A stretch of 64,000 nt of DNA from SHZI01 sp041396045 (GTDB lineage: Bacteria; Pseudomonadota; Gammaproteobacteria; Steroidobacterales; GCA-2729495), in NCBI GenBank assembly GCA_041396045.1, contig JAWKZI010000001.1, positions 186,001 to 250,000 on the forward strand, written 5' to 3'. Made by a program: the position numbers and the translations under genes. The notes below the pieces were generated by a model, which saw only the letters and a list, made by a program, of their open reading frames with translations, had not been told where the DNA came from and made no database searches. Each line of letters begins with the position of its first letter. The stretch's first letter is position 1. Below, piece after piece: positions 43,305-53,042 of the stretch.

Positions 43305-44846
43305 ATGGCACTCAAGGCCTCCGAAATCAGCGAACTGCTCAAGCAGCGCATCAAGAACTTCGAGTCCGTCGCCGAAGCACGCGACGTCGGCACCGTCATT
43401 GCTGTGACCGACGGTATCTGCCGTGTGCACGGGCTGGCTGACGCCCAGTACGGTGAGATGCTCGAGTTCCCCGGCAACACCTTCGGCCTGGCGCTCAACC
43501 TCGAGCGGGACTCCGTCGGCGCAGTGGTACTGGGCGATTACAAACACATTTCCGAAGGCAATCAGGTAAAGACCACCGGTCGCATCCTGGAAGTGCCGGT
43601 GGGCGAGGGCCTCTTGGGCCGGGTCGTCAATGCGCTGGGCGAGCCGCTCGACGGCAAGGGTCCGATCGATGCCGCCGGCAGTTCTCCGATCGAGAAGGTG
43701 GCGCCGGGCGTGATTACCCGTCAGTCAGTCGATCAACCGGTACAAACCGGACTGAAAGCCATTGACGCCATGGTGCCGGTGGGTCGCGGCCAGCGCGAGC
43801 TGATCATCGGTGACCGCCAGACTGGCAAGACCGCCGTGGCCATCGACACGATCATCAACCAGAAGGGCACCGGCATAAAGTGCATCTATGTCGCGATTGG
43901 CCAGAAGGCTTCCTCGGTCGCCAACGTCGTTCGCAAGCTTGAGGAGCACGGCGCAATGGATCACACCATTGTCGTCGCCGCATCGGCAGCGGATTCGCCG
44001 GCCACCTGGTACCTTGCGCCCTACTCTGGTTGTGCGATGGGCGAGTATTTCCGCGACAAGGGCGAAGACGCCCTGATCATCTACGACGATCTCACCAAGC
44101 AGGCCTGGGCCTATCGTCAGATCTCGCTGCTGCTACGCCGCCCGCCGGGTCGCGAAGCCTATCCGGGCGATGTCTTTTATCTGCACTCCCGCCTGCTGGA
44201 ACGCGCCGCACGTGTGAACGCGGACTATGTAGAGAAAGCCACCAACGGCAAGGTCAAGGGCAAAACCGGCTCACTGACGGCACTGCCGATCATTGAGACC
44301 CAGGCTGGCGACGTGTCGGCCTTCGTGCCCACCAACGTGATCTCCATTACGGATGGCCAGATCTACCTGGAAACCGATCTGTTCAATGCCGGTATCCGGC
44401 CTGCCATCAACGCCGGACTCTCGGTGTCGCGCGTGGGTGGTGCCGCGCAGACCAAGATCATCAAGAAGCTGGGTGGTGGTGTACGGCTGGCGCTGGCCCA
44501 GTTCCGCGAACTGGCGGCCTTCGCCCAGTTTGCATCCGATCTGGACGAAACCACCCGCCGGCAGCTTGAGCGTGGCGAGCGGGTAACGGAGTTGATGAAG
44601 CAGAAGCAGTACTCGCCGTTGTCCGTCGGGTTGATGGGCCTGTCGCTGTATGCAGTGAACGAAGGCTTTATCGATGCAGTTCCCGCCAGGTCGGTGGTGG
44701 CTTACGAGACAGCGTTGCACGCTCATGCACAGTCGAAGTTCAGCCAGATCATCGACAAGATCAGCGAAAAAGGTGATTACAACGACGAGATCGCCGGCCA
44801 GCTCAAGCAGATCTGCGAAGACTTCAAAACAAACGGAGCCTACTAG
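43305..44846 (+). CDS. atpA: ATP synthase F1 subunit alpha
   Basis: 513 aa, the family length. Walker A GDRQTGKTAVAIDTI, the LIIYDDLTKQAWAYRQ Walker B region, and the PPGREAYPGDVFYLHSRLLER alpha signature. It binds the non-catalytic nucleotides and supplies the arginine finger. A REP-like palindrome lies in the 35-bp gap before atpG. Confidence 0.97.
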   Translation: MALKASEISELLKQRIKNFESVAEARDVGTVIAVTDGICRVHGLADAQYGEMLEFPGNTFGLALNLERDSVGAVVLGDYKHISEGNQVKTTGRILEVPVGEGLLGRVVNALGEPLDGKGPIDAAGSSPIEKVAPGVITRQSVDQPVQTGLKAIDAMVPVGRGQRELIIGDRQTGKTAVAIDTIINQKGTGIKCIYVAIGQKASSVANVVRKLEEHGAMDHTIVVAASAADSPATWYLAPYSGCAMGEYFRDKGEDALIIYDDLTKQAWAYRQISLLLRRPPGREAYPGDVFYLHSRLLERAARVNADYVEKATNGKVKGKTGSLTALPIIETQAGDVSAFVPTNVISITDGQIYLETDLFNAGIRPAINAGLSVSRVGGAAQTKIIKKLGGGVRLALAQFRELAAFAQFASDLDETTRRQLERGERVTELMKQKQYSPLSVGLMGLSLYAVNEGFIDAVPARSVVAYETALHAHAQSKFSQIIDKISEKGDYNDEIAGQLKQICEDFKTNGAY

Positions 44847-44873
44847 GTCGCGCCTGAAGGCGCTTCTGCAGGG
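44847..44873. repeat. REP-like palindrome between atpA and atpG
   Basis: Core GCGCCT-GA-AGGCGC at 44850-44863 flanked by GTC and TTCTGCAGG. It has the same plan as the copies at 45755, 49298, 52930 and 54881. Confidence 0.6.
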
Positions 44874-44881
44874 AAAAACTG

Positions 44882-45748
44882 ATGGCTGGTGCCAAGGAAA
44901 TCCGGACCAAGATCAAAAGCGTGAAAAGCACGCAGAAGATCACCAAGGCCATGGAAAAGGTTGCGGCTTCCAAGCTGCGCCGGACACAGAAGCGCATGGA
45001 GGCCGCGCGTCCCTACGCCGAAAAGATCCGCGACGTAATTGGTCATCTGTTCCAGGCAAACCCCGAATACCGGCATCCGTTCATGGTGGAGCGCCCGATC
45101 AAACGTGTGGGCTACATTGTGATCTCTACCGACCGTGGCCTTTGCGGTGGTCTGAACGTCAACCAGTTTCGCAAACTCCTCCCGGAGCTTCGCAAGTACC
45201 AGGATCAGGGCGTGGAGACCGACCTGTGTCTGATCGGTGCCAAGGCCGTGCAGTATTTCCGACGACTCAAGGTTAACGTGGTCGCTGCCACAACCCACCT
45301 GGGCGAGAGTCCGCACATCAAGGATCTGATCGGCGCGGTCACGGTCATGCTGGACGCCTACCGGGAAGGCCGCATCGACCGGCTGTTCCTGATCTACAAC
45401 GATTTCATCAATACGATGAGCCAGCAGGTCGACTTCCAGCAACTACTGCCGGTGCCCCCGATGGATGCCGCCGAGCTGCCGAAGACCTGGGATTACCTCT
45501 ACGAGCCGGATGCCGTGGAATTGTTACCCGATGTACTTACCCGCTACATCGAAACCCAGGTATACCGGGCTGCAGTTGAAAACGTTGCCTGTGAAATGGC
45601 ATCAAAGATGGTTGCAATGAAGTCTGCCACCGACAACGCCGGCAAGCTGATTGACGAACTGCAACTCCAGTACAACAAGGCACGCCAGGCCAGCATTACC
45701 CGGGAAATCTCCGAAATCGTCGGCGGCGCGGCCGCCGTCAGCGGGTAA
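44882..45748 (+). CDS. atpG: ATP synthase F1 subunit gamma
   Basis: 288 aa (287 in E. coli). The N-terminal helix AGAKEIRTKIKSVKSTQKITKAMEKVAASKL, DRGLCGGLNVNQF in the core, and the C-terminal helix MKSATDNAGKLIDELQLQYNKARQ. It is the rotating central stalk. The 94-bp gap to atpD holds two inverted REP-like palindromes. Confidence 0.96.
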   Translation: MAGAKEIRTKIKSVKSTQKITKAMEKVAASKLRRTQKRMEAARPYAEKIRDVIGHLFQANPEYRHPFMVERPIKRVGYIVISTDRGLCGGLNVNQFRKLLPELRKYQDQGVETDLCLIGAKAVQYFRRLKVNVVAATTHLGESPHIKDLIGAVTVMLDAYREGRIDRLFLIYNDFINTMSQQVDFQQLLPVPPMDAAELPKTWDYLYEPDAVELLPDVLTRYIETQVYRAAVENVACEMASKMVAMKSATDNAGKLIDELQLQYNKARQASITREISEIVGGAAAVSG

Positions 45749-45754
45749 AACGAT

Positions 45755-45825
45755 TGCAGGAGCGGCTTGAGCCGCGAATGAAGTTTTGAGTTATTGACAG
45801 GTCGCGGCCTAGGCCGCTCCTCCGG
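45755..45825. repeat. Inverted pair of REP-like palindromes between atpG and atpD
   Basis: GCGGCTTGAGCCGC (45762-45775) and GCGGCCTAGGCCGC (45804-45817) lie in opposite orientation, both flanked by GGAG and CGA/CGACC. This is a BIME-like arrangement. Confidence 0.7.
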
Positions 45826-45842
45826 CGAAACAGGAAGGCAAC

Positions 45843-47221
<1,379 letters not shown>

Positions 47222-47222
<1 letters not shown>

Positions 47223-47638
47223 TGCCAACCATCAAAGTCGATATCGTCAGCGCCGAAGGCGCCATCTGGGCCGGTGAAGCCAACCTTGTGGTGGCCCCCG
47301 CCCGCATGGGCGAGATCGGCATCGCGCCCCGACACGCCCCCCTGATGACGACGCTGAAGCCCGGCGACCTGCGGGTGCAGCGCGACGGGCAGGAAGAGCT
47401 GTTTTTCTATGTGACCGGCGGCATTCTTGAGGTACAGCCGACGCAGGTCACCGTGCTCGCTGACACTGCCTTGCGTGCTGAACAACTGGACGAGAGTGCA
47501 GCCGATGCTGCGCGAAAAGCGGCCGAAGAAGCCGTCAAGGGCGCCACGACCAAGGAAGATCTGGCCCACGCACAGATGCAACTGGTAGAGGCTTCCGCTC
47601 GCTACCGCGCCGCACAAAAACTCAGAGGCAAACGCTAG
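47222..47638 (+). CDS. atpC: ATP synthase F1 subunit epsilon
   Basis: 138 aa. The N-terminal beta-sandwich (VDIVSAEGAIWAGEANLVVAPARMGEIGIAPRHAPL) is followed by a two-helix C-terminal domain that can inhibit ATP hydrolysis. ATG overlaps atpD by one base. Last gene of the atp operon; a half REP-like sequence follows. Confidence 0.95.
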
Positions 47639-47683
47639 AGCCGCTCCTGCGCTTGGCACCGCGCTTGGCATACCATGGGGCCA

Positions 47684-47944
47684 ATGAAGCCGCTAAAGCA
47701 CGAACACGAACTGTTCAAAGAGGCGCTGGTCGCTGCGTGCAAGTACGCTGAAGACCGCGGCGCGGTGGTCTTTGAGCCCACGGATTCCGCCGGCGACAAG
47801 TTGCTCTACGTGTACCGTCTGCTGGTCCACGACCAGAAAATAGTGCCCCTGCCTGAAGCACAGGTGTCGGAGAAGGCGCTGCGTCACCGACTGGCCATGT
47901 GGTATGCCGGCCAGCTACCCAAAGACCATCCATTATTGAACTAG
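47684..47944 (+). CDS. Small hypothetical protein, DUF5062-like
   Basis: 86 aa, MKPLKHEHELFKEALVAACKYAEDRGA, then YVYRLLVHDQKIVPLP and MWYAGQLPKDHPLLN. From memory the pattern resembles the DUF5062 family of small cytosolic proteins in gammaproteobacteria; I cannot confirm this here. No signal peptide or membrane segment. ATG 47684 is preferred to ATG 47675. Function unknown. Confidence 0.55.
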   Translation: MKPLKHEHELFKEALVAACKYAEDRGAVVFEPTDSAGDKLLYVYRLLVHDQKIVPLPEAQVSEKALRHRLAMWYAGQLPKDHPLLN

Positions 47945-48008
47945 CTGTAGTCGGGGTCCTTGCGCCGGCTGATCCTGCAATAAATCCAAGATTACGCGGG
48001 TCCAGTAG

Positions 48009-48503
48009 ATGTATCAGCCCGTCCCGGAAGACGGTACGTTCGACGAACTGCTGGCTGCATTGCGGCCGGAGTTGCTGCGCTTTGCGCTGTGGCTGACCCG
48101 TGACCGACCCATGGCGGAGGATGTGGTGCAGGAAACCATGCTGAGAGCCTGGAAGGCCCAGGACAGTCTGACGGACCGCCAGGCATTGCGGCCATGGCTG
48201 ATGACCATCATCCGCCGTGAACACAGCCGCCTTCGGCAGCGCCAGCCACCGCCGGCTACTGACATAGATCAGCTGATTGCGGTTGACGATCCACAACTGG
48301 CCGCTATCGATGGTGAGGAGCAGCGCGAGTTGCGCAAGGCCATCCTGCAGTTGCCGGAAGACTATCGCGTGCCACTGCTGATGCAGGTCATGGGCGGGTT
48401 CAGTGCCGCGGAGATCGCCACGGAATTGCAGCTGACGCAGGGTGCGGTGCTGACACGGCTGTGCCGGGCCCGGGAAAAGCTGCGCAACTTGTGGCCCGAC
48501 TGA
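48009..48503 (+). CDS. ECF-family RNA polymerase sigma factor
   Basis: 164 aa with sigma region 2 (LRPELLRFALWLTRDRPMAEDVVQETMLRAWKA) and region 4 (AILQLPEDYRVPLLMQVMGGFSAAEIATELQLTQGAVLTRLCRAREKL); no region 1 or 3, the ECF layout. The next gene encodes a zinc-motif anti-sigma-like protein, so this is probably a sigma/anti-sigma pair responding to an envelope or periplasmic signal. It converges on the bufferin-type operon; whether it controls that operon is inference. Confidence 0.88.
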   Translation: MYQPVPEDGTFDELLAALRPELLRFALWLTRDRPMAEDVVQETMLRAWKAQDSLTDRQALRPWLMTIIRREHSRLRQRQPPPATDIDQLIAVDDPQLAAIDGEEQRELRKAILQLPEDYRVPLLMQVMGGFSAAEIATELQLTQGAVLTRLCRAREKLRNLWPD

Positions 48504-48514
48504 CGAGATCTGAA

Positions 48515-49297
48515 ATGGCCAGGGAGAATCGGGAAGATGGCGGCGTGAGAATTCGGGATTGTGCAGATGCCCGGCTGCTGATTGGCGCAGACCCTCTCCC
48601 CGGCAAGCAGGCGCCCCTGCCCGATGAACTAAGCCAGCATCTGGCGAACTGCGCGGCGTGCACGGCGTATCAGCAGGAAATGCAGGCGCTCGAGCGCGCT
48701 ATTCAATCGGCCCTGGGCGTCAGACGGATGGAAGCCAGCCCGCAAATCAGTCCTGTACCTGCCTCACGTACCAATCTGCTGGAGAACGGTCCGCGAAAGA
48801 ATGTCCCGGCAGCTTCCGGGCGCTGGCGGCCGGCACCACTCTGGGCTCTTGCCGCCAGTATGCTGGCCGCCATTGGCCTCGCCGCATTCCTCCTGATCTC
48901 GCGCCCGGTAGACGCGCTGGCAGACGATGTTGTCAGTCACATGGCTCACGAGCTGGACAGCTGGGACGGTACGCTGCCCGTCCCCGACGACATCCTGGCG
49001 CGTGTGCTCAGCCGTTCAGGGGTACGCCTGGATCGGCTGGCTGCCGGTGATATCGTCTATGCGCAGAGCTGCTGGTTCCGCGGTAACTACGTTCCCCACC
49101 TCGTGGTTCGCACCACCACGGGGCCGGTTACCGTCATGATTCTTCCTGACGAGCACATCGCACGACCGCACGACTTCAATGAAGGCGGCTACAGCGGTGT
49201 GCTCATGCCCACGGCTCATGGGGGTATTGCCGTGTTGGGCCGGGGAGTCGCGGATGTGGCTGAGCCCGCCGAGCGAATCAGGCAGGCGCTGCTTTAG
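48515..49297 (+). CDS. Putative anti-sigma factor (DUF3379-like)
   Basis: 260 aa. A cytoplasmic N-terminus carries HLANCAACTAYQQEM, the H-x3-C-x2-C zinc anti-sigma motif, at about residues 38-52. One transmembrane helix lies near 108-130 (LWALAASMLAAIGLAAFLLI) and a periplasmic domain follows (about 135-260). The layout fits DUF3379 proteins paired with ECF sigma factors. The gap to the sigma gene is 11 bp. Start ATG 48515; the upstream in-frame extension overlaps the sigma gene. Confidence 0.8.
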   Translation: MARENREDGGVRIRDCADARLLIGADPLPGKQAPLPDELSQHLANCAACTAYQQEMQALERAIQSALGVRRMEASPQISPVPASRTNLLENGPRKNVPAASGRWRPAPLWALAASMLAAIGLAAFLLISRPVDALADDVVSHMAHELDSWDGTLPVPDDILARVLSRSGVRLDRLAAGDIVYAQSCWFRGNYVPHLVVRTTTGPVTVMILPDEHIARPHDFNEGGYSGVLMPTAHGGIAVLGRGVADVAEPAERIRQALL

Positions 49298-49330
49298 CTG
49301 TAGCAGGAGTACACCTTCAGCCGCGACCGG
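49298..49330. repeat. REP-like sequence between the anti-sigma gene and bufC
   Basis: CTGTAGCAGGAGTACACCTT is followed by CAGCCGCGACCGG. The right half (TTCAGCCGCGACCGG) matches the copies near atpD; the left half is degenerate. It lies between two convergent genes. Confidence 0.5.
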
Positions 49331-49352
49331 GAAGGCCGGTCCGGTGAGCGGT

Positions 49353-50183
49353 TCAGTCCGCGTTTGCCTCAACGATCCAGCCGGCTGCCAGCCAGCTTTT
49401 CAGAAGGGTCGCGGCCTTGAGTGGTGCAGAGTCTGCACCAACGATATCTGCCGCTGCCGCACAAATCCCCTCAAAGGTGTCGCCGCTCAATATGGCGGAG
49501 AGTGCGCTGGCTTCCACTGGAGGCATTGACCGGAATGAGGTCTTGGGACTGTTACGCCAGATCACCCAGTGCGCGGCAGGGCCTGATCGCCAGCCATCGG
49601 GCCGCATCCCGCCTTCCACAGCCGCCCTCCACCATGCCAATGCATTACTGCCAAAGGTGTGATGGCGCAGCGAAGGGAGGCATTGAAATCGCAGCGTGGG
49701 CCAGCGCTCTGGTGGCAGGCGACTGAGCATCGACCCGTCGATAGCCGTCGCCTCTGCCGAGTCGAAGGCCGCTGCCAATGCCCACTCCCAGGCAGCCAGT
49801 TCCGCCAGGCCAGTGGAAGCACTACTGTCGGGCTCCGCTGGCGTTGGCTGCCACTCGCGCAATGCGTAGGACAGCTCCGCACCGTAGTCCCTGATCGACG
49901 GGAACGAGGACGGATGGTTTGCCACGAACTGCCGTGCGAACTCATCAAACGCAGCATCGCCCATAGCGAACTTCACCGCAGGATAAGTATCGGCCAGTGC
50001 CTCAATGAGCCGCGCAGTATAGGCATAGCGGTAGATATCCAGGCGTTCCTGGCGCGACAGACGCTGGTAACTGACGCCGCCGCGAATGAGCGCGGGCAGA
50101 TTGTCGGCGACCAGCGAACAGATACCGGGGTCGTCCGCCAGCAGATTGGCCTGAAACAATTTCTGCAGGGACTGAAGATCCAT
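49353..50183 (-). CDS. bufC: DUF2063 / HvfC-BufC family protein (bufferin maturation partner)
   Basis: 276 aa. The N-terminal DUF2063 domain (about 5-100) shows LQKLFQANLL, RLDIYRYAYTARLIEALADTYPAV and DEFARQFVANHPSSFPSIRDYG. A C-terminal helical domain follows (about 130-270). Family members assist the DUF692 oxidase, probably by binding the precursor peptide. ATG 50183 shares a base with the stop of bufB (TGATG), indicating translational coupling. The name rests on family and context. Confidence 0.85.
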   Translation of the reverse strand: MDLQSLQKLFQANLLADDPGICSLVADNLPALIRGGVSYQRLSRQERLDIYRYAYTARLIEALADTYPAVKFAMGDAAFDEFARQFVANHPSSFPSIRDYGAELSYALREWQPTPAEPDSSASTGLAELAAWEWALAAAFDSAEATAIDGSMLSRLPPERWPTLRFQCLPSLRHHTFGSNALAWWRAAVEGGMRPDGWRSGPAAHWVIWRNSPKTSFRSMPPVEASALSAILSGDTFEGICAAAADIVGADSAPLKAATLLKSWLAAGWIVEANAD

Positions 50184-51055
50184 CAGGCCACAGGCTCCGT
50201 GGATGCTGGATCTGCCGCAGCGCTGGTCTCACGACCAACTTCGTCAGCAATCCGGCGGGCGATGTCGAGTTCCGCCACGAGTTCGGCGAGCGGAGGAATG
50301 TTGTCGTCTCGCTCAATCATGATTGCGACATCAGCAAAGCGGCGCACAGCTGCGCGGTACAGCGCCCACACAGGCTCTACGACCGGCGCGTCGTGCGTGT
50401 CGATGATGTGTGAGCCGTTATCCTGATGTCCGGCAATATGCATCTGCCGTACGCGCTGGACAGGCACTGCAGCCAGGTAAGTGAGCGGGTCGAATCCGTG
50501 GTTAACGCTGCTCACAAAAATATTGTTTACATCAAGCAGAATCAGGCAGTCGGCCGCTTCGGCCACGCGCACCAGGAATTCCCACTCACTCATGCCGGAC
50601 ACGGTGTAGCCCAGATAACTGGAGACGTTCTCCAGCAGAATCCGTGTGCCCAGAAAATCCTGTACCCGACGAACCCGTCCAGCAACATGTTGTACGGCTT
50701 CATCGGTGTAGGGGAGTGGCAGCAGATCGTGCAGATTACGGCCATCGACCCCGGTCCAGCACAGGTGATCGGAAATCCATTCAGGTTCGATCCGGGCGGC
50801 CAGCCGGCGGACGGCCTTCAAGTAGTCGAAATTCAGAGGCGCCGTGCTGCCGATCGACAGCGATACGCCGTGCATCGCCATCGGGTAGTCGGCGCGGATT
50901 CTGGACAGATGCTGCAGTGGCGGACCGCCAGCCACCAGATAGTTCTCGGTCAGAATCTCGAACCAGTCTATACGGTGATTTTCAGCACCCGAACCTGCCA
51001 GCACGTCCGCGTAGTGTGCTGGTCGCAGGCCAAGTCCGAATCCGAGTGAGCGCAC
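50183..51055 (-). CDS. bufB: DUF692 multinuclear non-heme iron oxidase (BufB/MNIO)
   Basis: 290 aa TIM-barrel. Motifs: LGFGLGLRPAHYADVL, DWFEILTENYL, YPMAMHGVSLSIGS, ISDHLCWTG, LLENVSSYL, LLLDVNNIFVSS and MHIAGHQDN supply the His/Asp/Glu/Asn metal ligands of this family. MNIO enzymes modify Cys residues of peptide precursors, for example to oxazolone/thioamide or thiooxazole groups. The adjacent Cys-rich bufA-like gene is the presumed substrate. Seventy bp, including a long stem-loop, separate them. Confidence 0.9.
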   Translation of the reverse strand: MRSLGFGLGLRPAHYADVLAGSGAENHRIDWFEILTENYLVAGGPPLQHLSRIRADYPMAMHGVSLSIGSTAPLNFDYLKAVRRLAARIEPEWISDHLCWTGVDGRNLHDLLPLPYTDEAVQHVAGRVRRVQDFLGTRILLENVSSYLGYTVSGMSEWEFLVRVAEAADCLILLDVNNIFVSSVNHGFDPLTYLAAVPVQRVRQMHIAGHQDNGSHIIDTHDAPVVEPVWALYRAAVRRFADVAIMIERDDNIPPLAELVAELDIARRIADEVGRETSAAADPASTEPVA

Positions 51056-51075
51056 GCCAGTAAGGCAGCCGCGTA

Positions 51076-51116
51076 AACGGAGCGGCGCCTGGGGTCTGGT
51101 CCAGGCGCCGACCGTT
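51076..51116 (-). promoter_or_regulatory. Strong intercistronic stem-loop between bufA and bufB
   Basis: GGCGCCTGG (51084-51092) pairs perfectly with CCAGGCGCC (51101-51109) around an 8-base loop. Outer AACGG and CCGTT (51076-51080 and 51112-51116) extend the stem across small bulges. No T-run follows, so complete termination is not expected. It begins ten bases after the bufA stop. Confidence 0.7.
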
Positions 51117-51125
51117 AGCGGGCAG

Positions 51126-51404
51126 CTACATGCTGTCCTTCTTCATCTTGTCCCCTGACATATTGGCCTTCGCTGCGTCGCAGTCCTTCTGGGTCATCTC
51201 CAGATAGCCCTGCCCCTTGCAGCTGTTTTGCCCCTTGCAGGAACTCTTGGCCGTTTTGCACGCCGATTGTCCCTTGCAGGAATTAACGCCCGTACAGTGG
51301 ATCGTCGCGTCTTCGGCGTGGACTGGCGTCACGATGGCCGTGCTGAACAGCATTGCCGCCGCCATGGCCAGACCGGCACTGGTTGTTGTCTTTACATCGA
51401 TCAC
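51126..51404 (-). CDS. bufA: Bufferin-type Cys-rich secreted metallophore precursor (BufA2-like)
   Basis: 92 aa from GTG 51404, with GGAGAG six bases upstream. A Sec signal peptide (TTSAGLAMAAAMLFSTAIV, cleavage near HA-ED at about residue 31) is followed by a mature part of about 62 residues with six Cys in repeats (IHCTGVNSCKGQSACKTA, SSCKGQNSCKGQGY, QKDCDAA) and a Lys/Asp/Met-rich tail. The layout fits bufferins, post-translationally modified copper-binding peptides. bufB and bufC lie downstream in the same direction. No DoxX-family gene is adjacent. The exact class and metal are inferred. Confidence 0.82.
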   Translation of the reverse strand: MIDVKTTTSAGLAMAAAMLFSTAIVTPVHAEDATIHCTGVNSCKGQSACKTAKSSCKGQNSCKGQGYLEMTQKDCDAAKANMSGDKMKKDSM

Positions 51405-51563
51405 GTTGAACTCTCCTGTGGCATTTGTTGGTTTGATCAAACAAGCCTTCACGCCCCGGCCGGAATATTCAACATCGGGGCGGTCGGGAAGTAGACCTGT
51501 CCGAAGTCACAAGTATTACACCAGAGTCACTTAACCGGAGCTTTAGCCAGCTAGAATGACGCA

Positions 51564-52931
51564 ATGCCAATTACCGTCATCATCCTGGCTGCCGGCCAGG
51601 GCAAACGAATGCGATCTGACCTGTCGAAGGTGATGCACCCGCTGGCCGGGCAGCCCCTGATCAGCCATGTGCTGAACGCCGCCGAGGCTCTAAAGCCGCG
51701 CGAGATCCGGGTGGTACACGGCCATGGCGGGAGCGAAGTGCAGGCCGCTTGCCTGGGCCGACGCGTCAGCTGGTTCCACCAGGCCCTGCAAAAGGGCACA
51801 GGGCACGCTGTTCAGCAGGCTCTGCCCAGGATTCCGGCGGGCGATGTGGTGCTGGTGCTGTATGGGGATGTGCCGCTAATACAGCCGGCCACGCTGAAGA
51901 AGCTGGTGGCCCGCGCTGCCAAGGGTCAGGTTGCGGTACTTACCGTCGAAATGGCCGACCCGGCGGGCTACGGACGCATCCTGCGCGGCAGTCGCGGAGC
52001 CATTACGGGGATTGTCGAGGACAAGGATGCCAGCGCAGAACAGCGCCGCGTTCACGAGATCAATACAGGACTTCTGGCCTGCCCGGCCCGACATCTGTCG
52101 AAATGGATCAGCCAGCTGAAGCCGAACAACGCACAGAAGGAGTATTACCTGACCGACATCGTCGGTCTGGCCGTGGAAGCCAGGGTGCCGGTCACTGCCG
52201 TACCTGCCTCCTCCGAGGACGAGGTGCTCGGCATCAACGACAAGCTGCAACTGGCAGCAGCCGAAAAGATCCTGCGGCGCCGTCGAGCCGAGGCACTGAT
52301 GACGGCCGGCGTCACCCTGATCGACCCTGAGCGTATCGACATCCGGGGTGAGCTGTTGTGCGGTCGGGATGTTGTCATCGAGCCGGACGTGATTTTCGAG
52401 GGCGTCGTGCATATCGGCGCCGGGGCACACATCGGCGCATTCACGACCATTCGCAACACCTTGATTGGCGCGGGCAGCCAGATCCACCCCTATTGCCTGC
52501 TCGAAGACGGCATCATTGGTCCCGGCTGCGAAATCGGCCCTTATGCACGGATGCGGCCAGGAGTTGAACTGGCCGAAGGCGTCAAGCTTGGCAACTTTGT
52601 AGAGGTCAAGAAAAGTGTCATCGGTCGTGGCAGCAAGGTGAATCACCTGAGCTACATCGGGAATGCCACTATCGGCGAGAAGGTAAACGTTGGTGCCGGT
52701 ACGATCACCTGCAACTACGATGGCGCCAACAAGCACCACACCATTGTCGGCGACGGGGCCTTCATTGGATCCGGGGTGGAACTGGTGGCTCCGGTGGAAA
52801 TCGGTGCCGGCGCGACCATCGGTGCCGGTTCCACAATCACCAAGGCCGCGCCAGCCGGGCAGCTAAGCCTGGAACGTGGACGCCAGATGACCGTCGCCAA
52901 CTGGAAGCGACCCGTGAAAAAGCCGGCGTAG
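51564..52931 (+). CDS. glmU: Bifunctional UDP-N-acetylglucosamine pyrophosphorylase / glucosamine-1-phosphate acetyltransferase
   Basis: 455 aa (456 in E. coli). The N-terminal uridyltransferase domain has LAAGQGKRMRSDLSKVMHPLAGQP and VLYGDVPLI. The C-terminal left-handed beta-helix has hexapeptide repeats and the acetyltransferase signature NFVEVKKSVIGRGSKVNHLSYIG. It makes UDP-GlcNAc for peptidoglycan and LPS. TAGAAT, a possible -10, lies at 51552. Divergent from the bufferin operon. Confidence 0.96.
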   Translation: MPITVIILAAGQGKRMRSDLSKVMHPLAGQPLISHVLNAAEALKPREIRVVHGHGGSEVQAACLGRRVSWFHQALQKGTGHAVQQALPRIPAGDVVLVLYGDVPLIQPATLKKLVARAAKGQVAVLTVEMADPAGYGRILRGSRGAITGIVEDKDASAEQRRVHEINTGLLACPARHLSKWISQLKPNNAQKEYYLTDIVGLAVEARVPVTAVPASSEDEVLGINDKLQLAAAEKILRRRRAEALMTAGVTLIDPERIDIRGELLCGRDVVIEPDVIFEGVVHIGAGAHIGAFTTIRNTLIGAGSQIHPYCLLEDGIIGPGCEIGPYARMRPGVELAEGVKLGNFVEVKKSVIGRGSKVNHLSYIGNATIGEKVNVGAGTITCNYDGANKHHTIVGDGAFIGSGVELVAPVEIGAGATIGAGSTITKAAPAGQLSLERGRQMTVANWKRPVKKPA

Positions 52932-52955
52932 CTGTGGCTTAGGCTGCTCCTGTCC
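52930..52955. repeat. Degenerate REP-like sequence after glmU
   Basis: AGCTGTGGCTTAGGCTGCTCCTGTCC in outline: an imperfect palindrome with the GGCTT-AG-CTGCTCCTG plan of the other copies. Confidence 0.4.
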
Positions 52956-53042
52956 AAAACGCGACCCTGGTTACAGCTTGGTAAGGCTGTTCCGGGCTAA
53001 ATTCACGGATATCCCTCCCCTCAAAAAGCCATAATTTCCAAT

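Noticed and set aside
51876..52739. 287-aa open frame opposite glmU
   Set aside because: Antisense to the conserved GlmU domains; composition typical of a complement frame.
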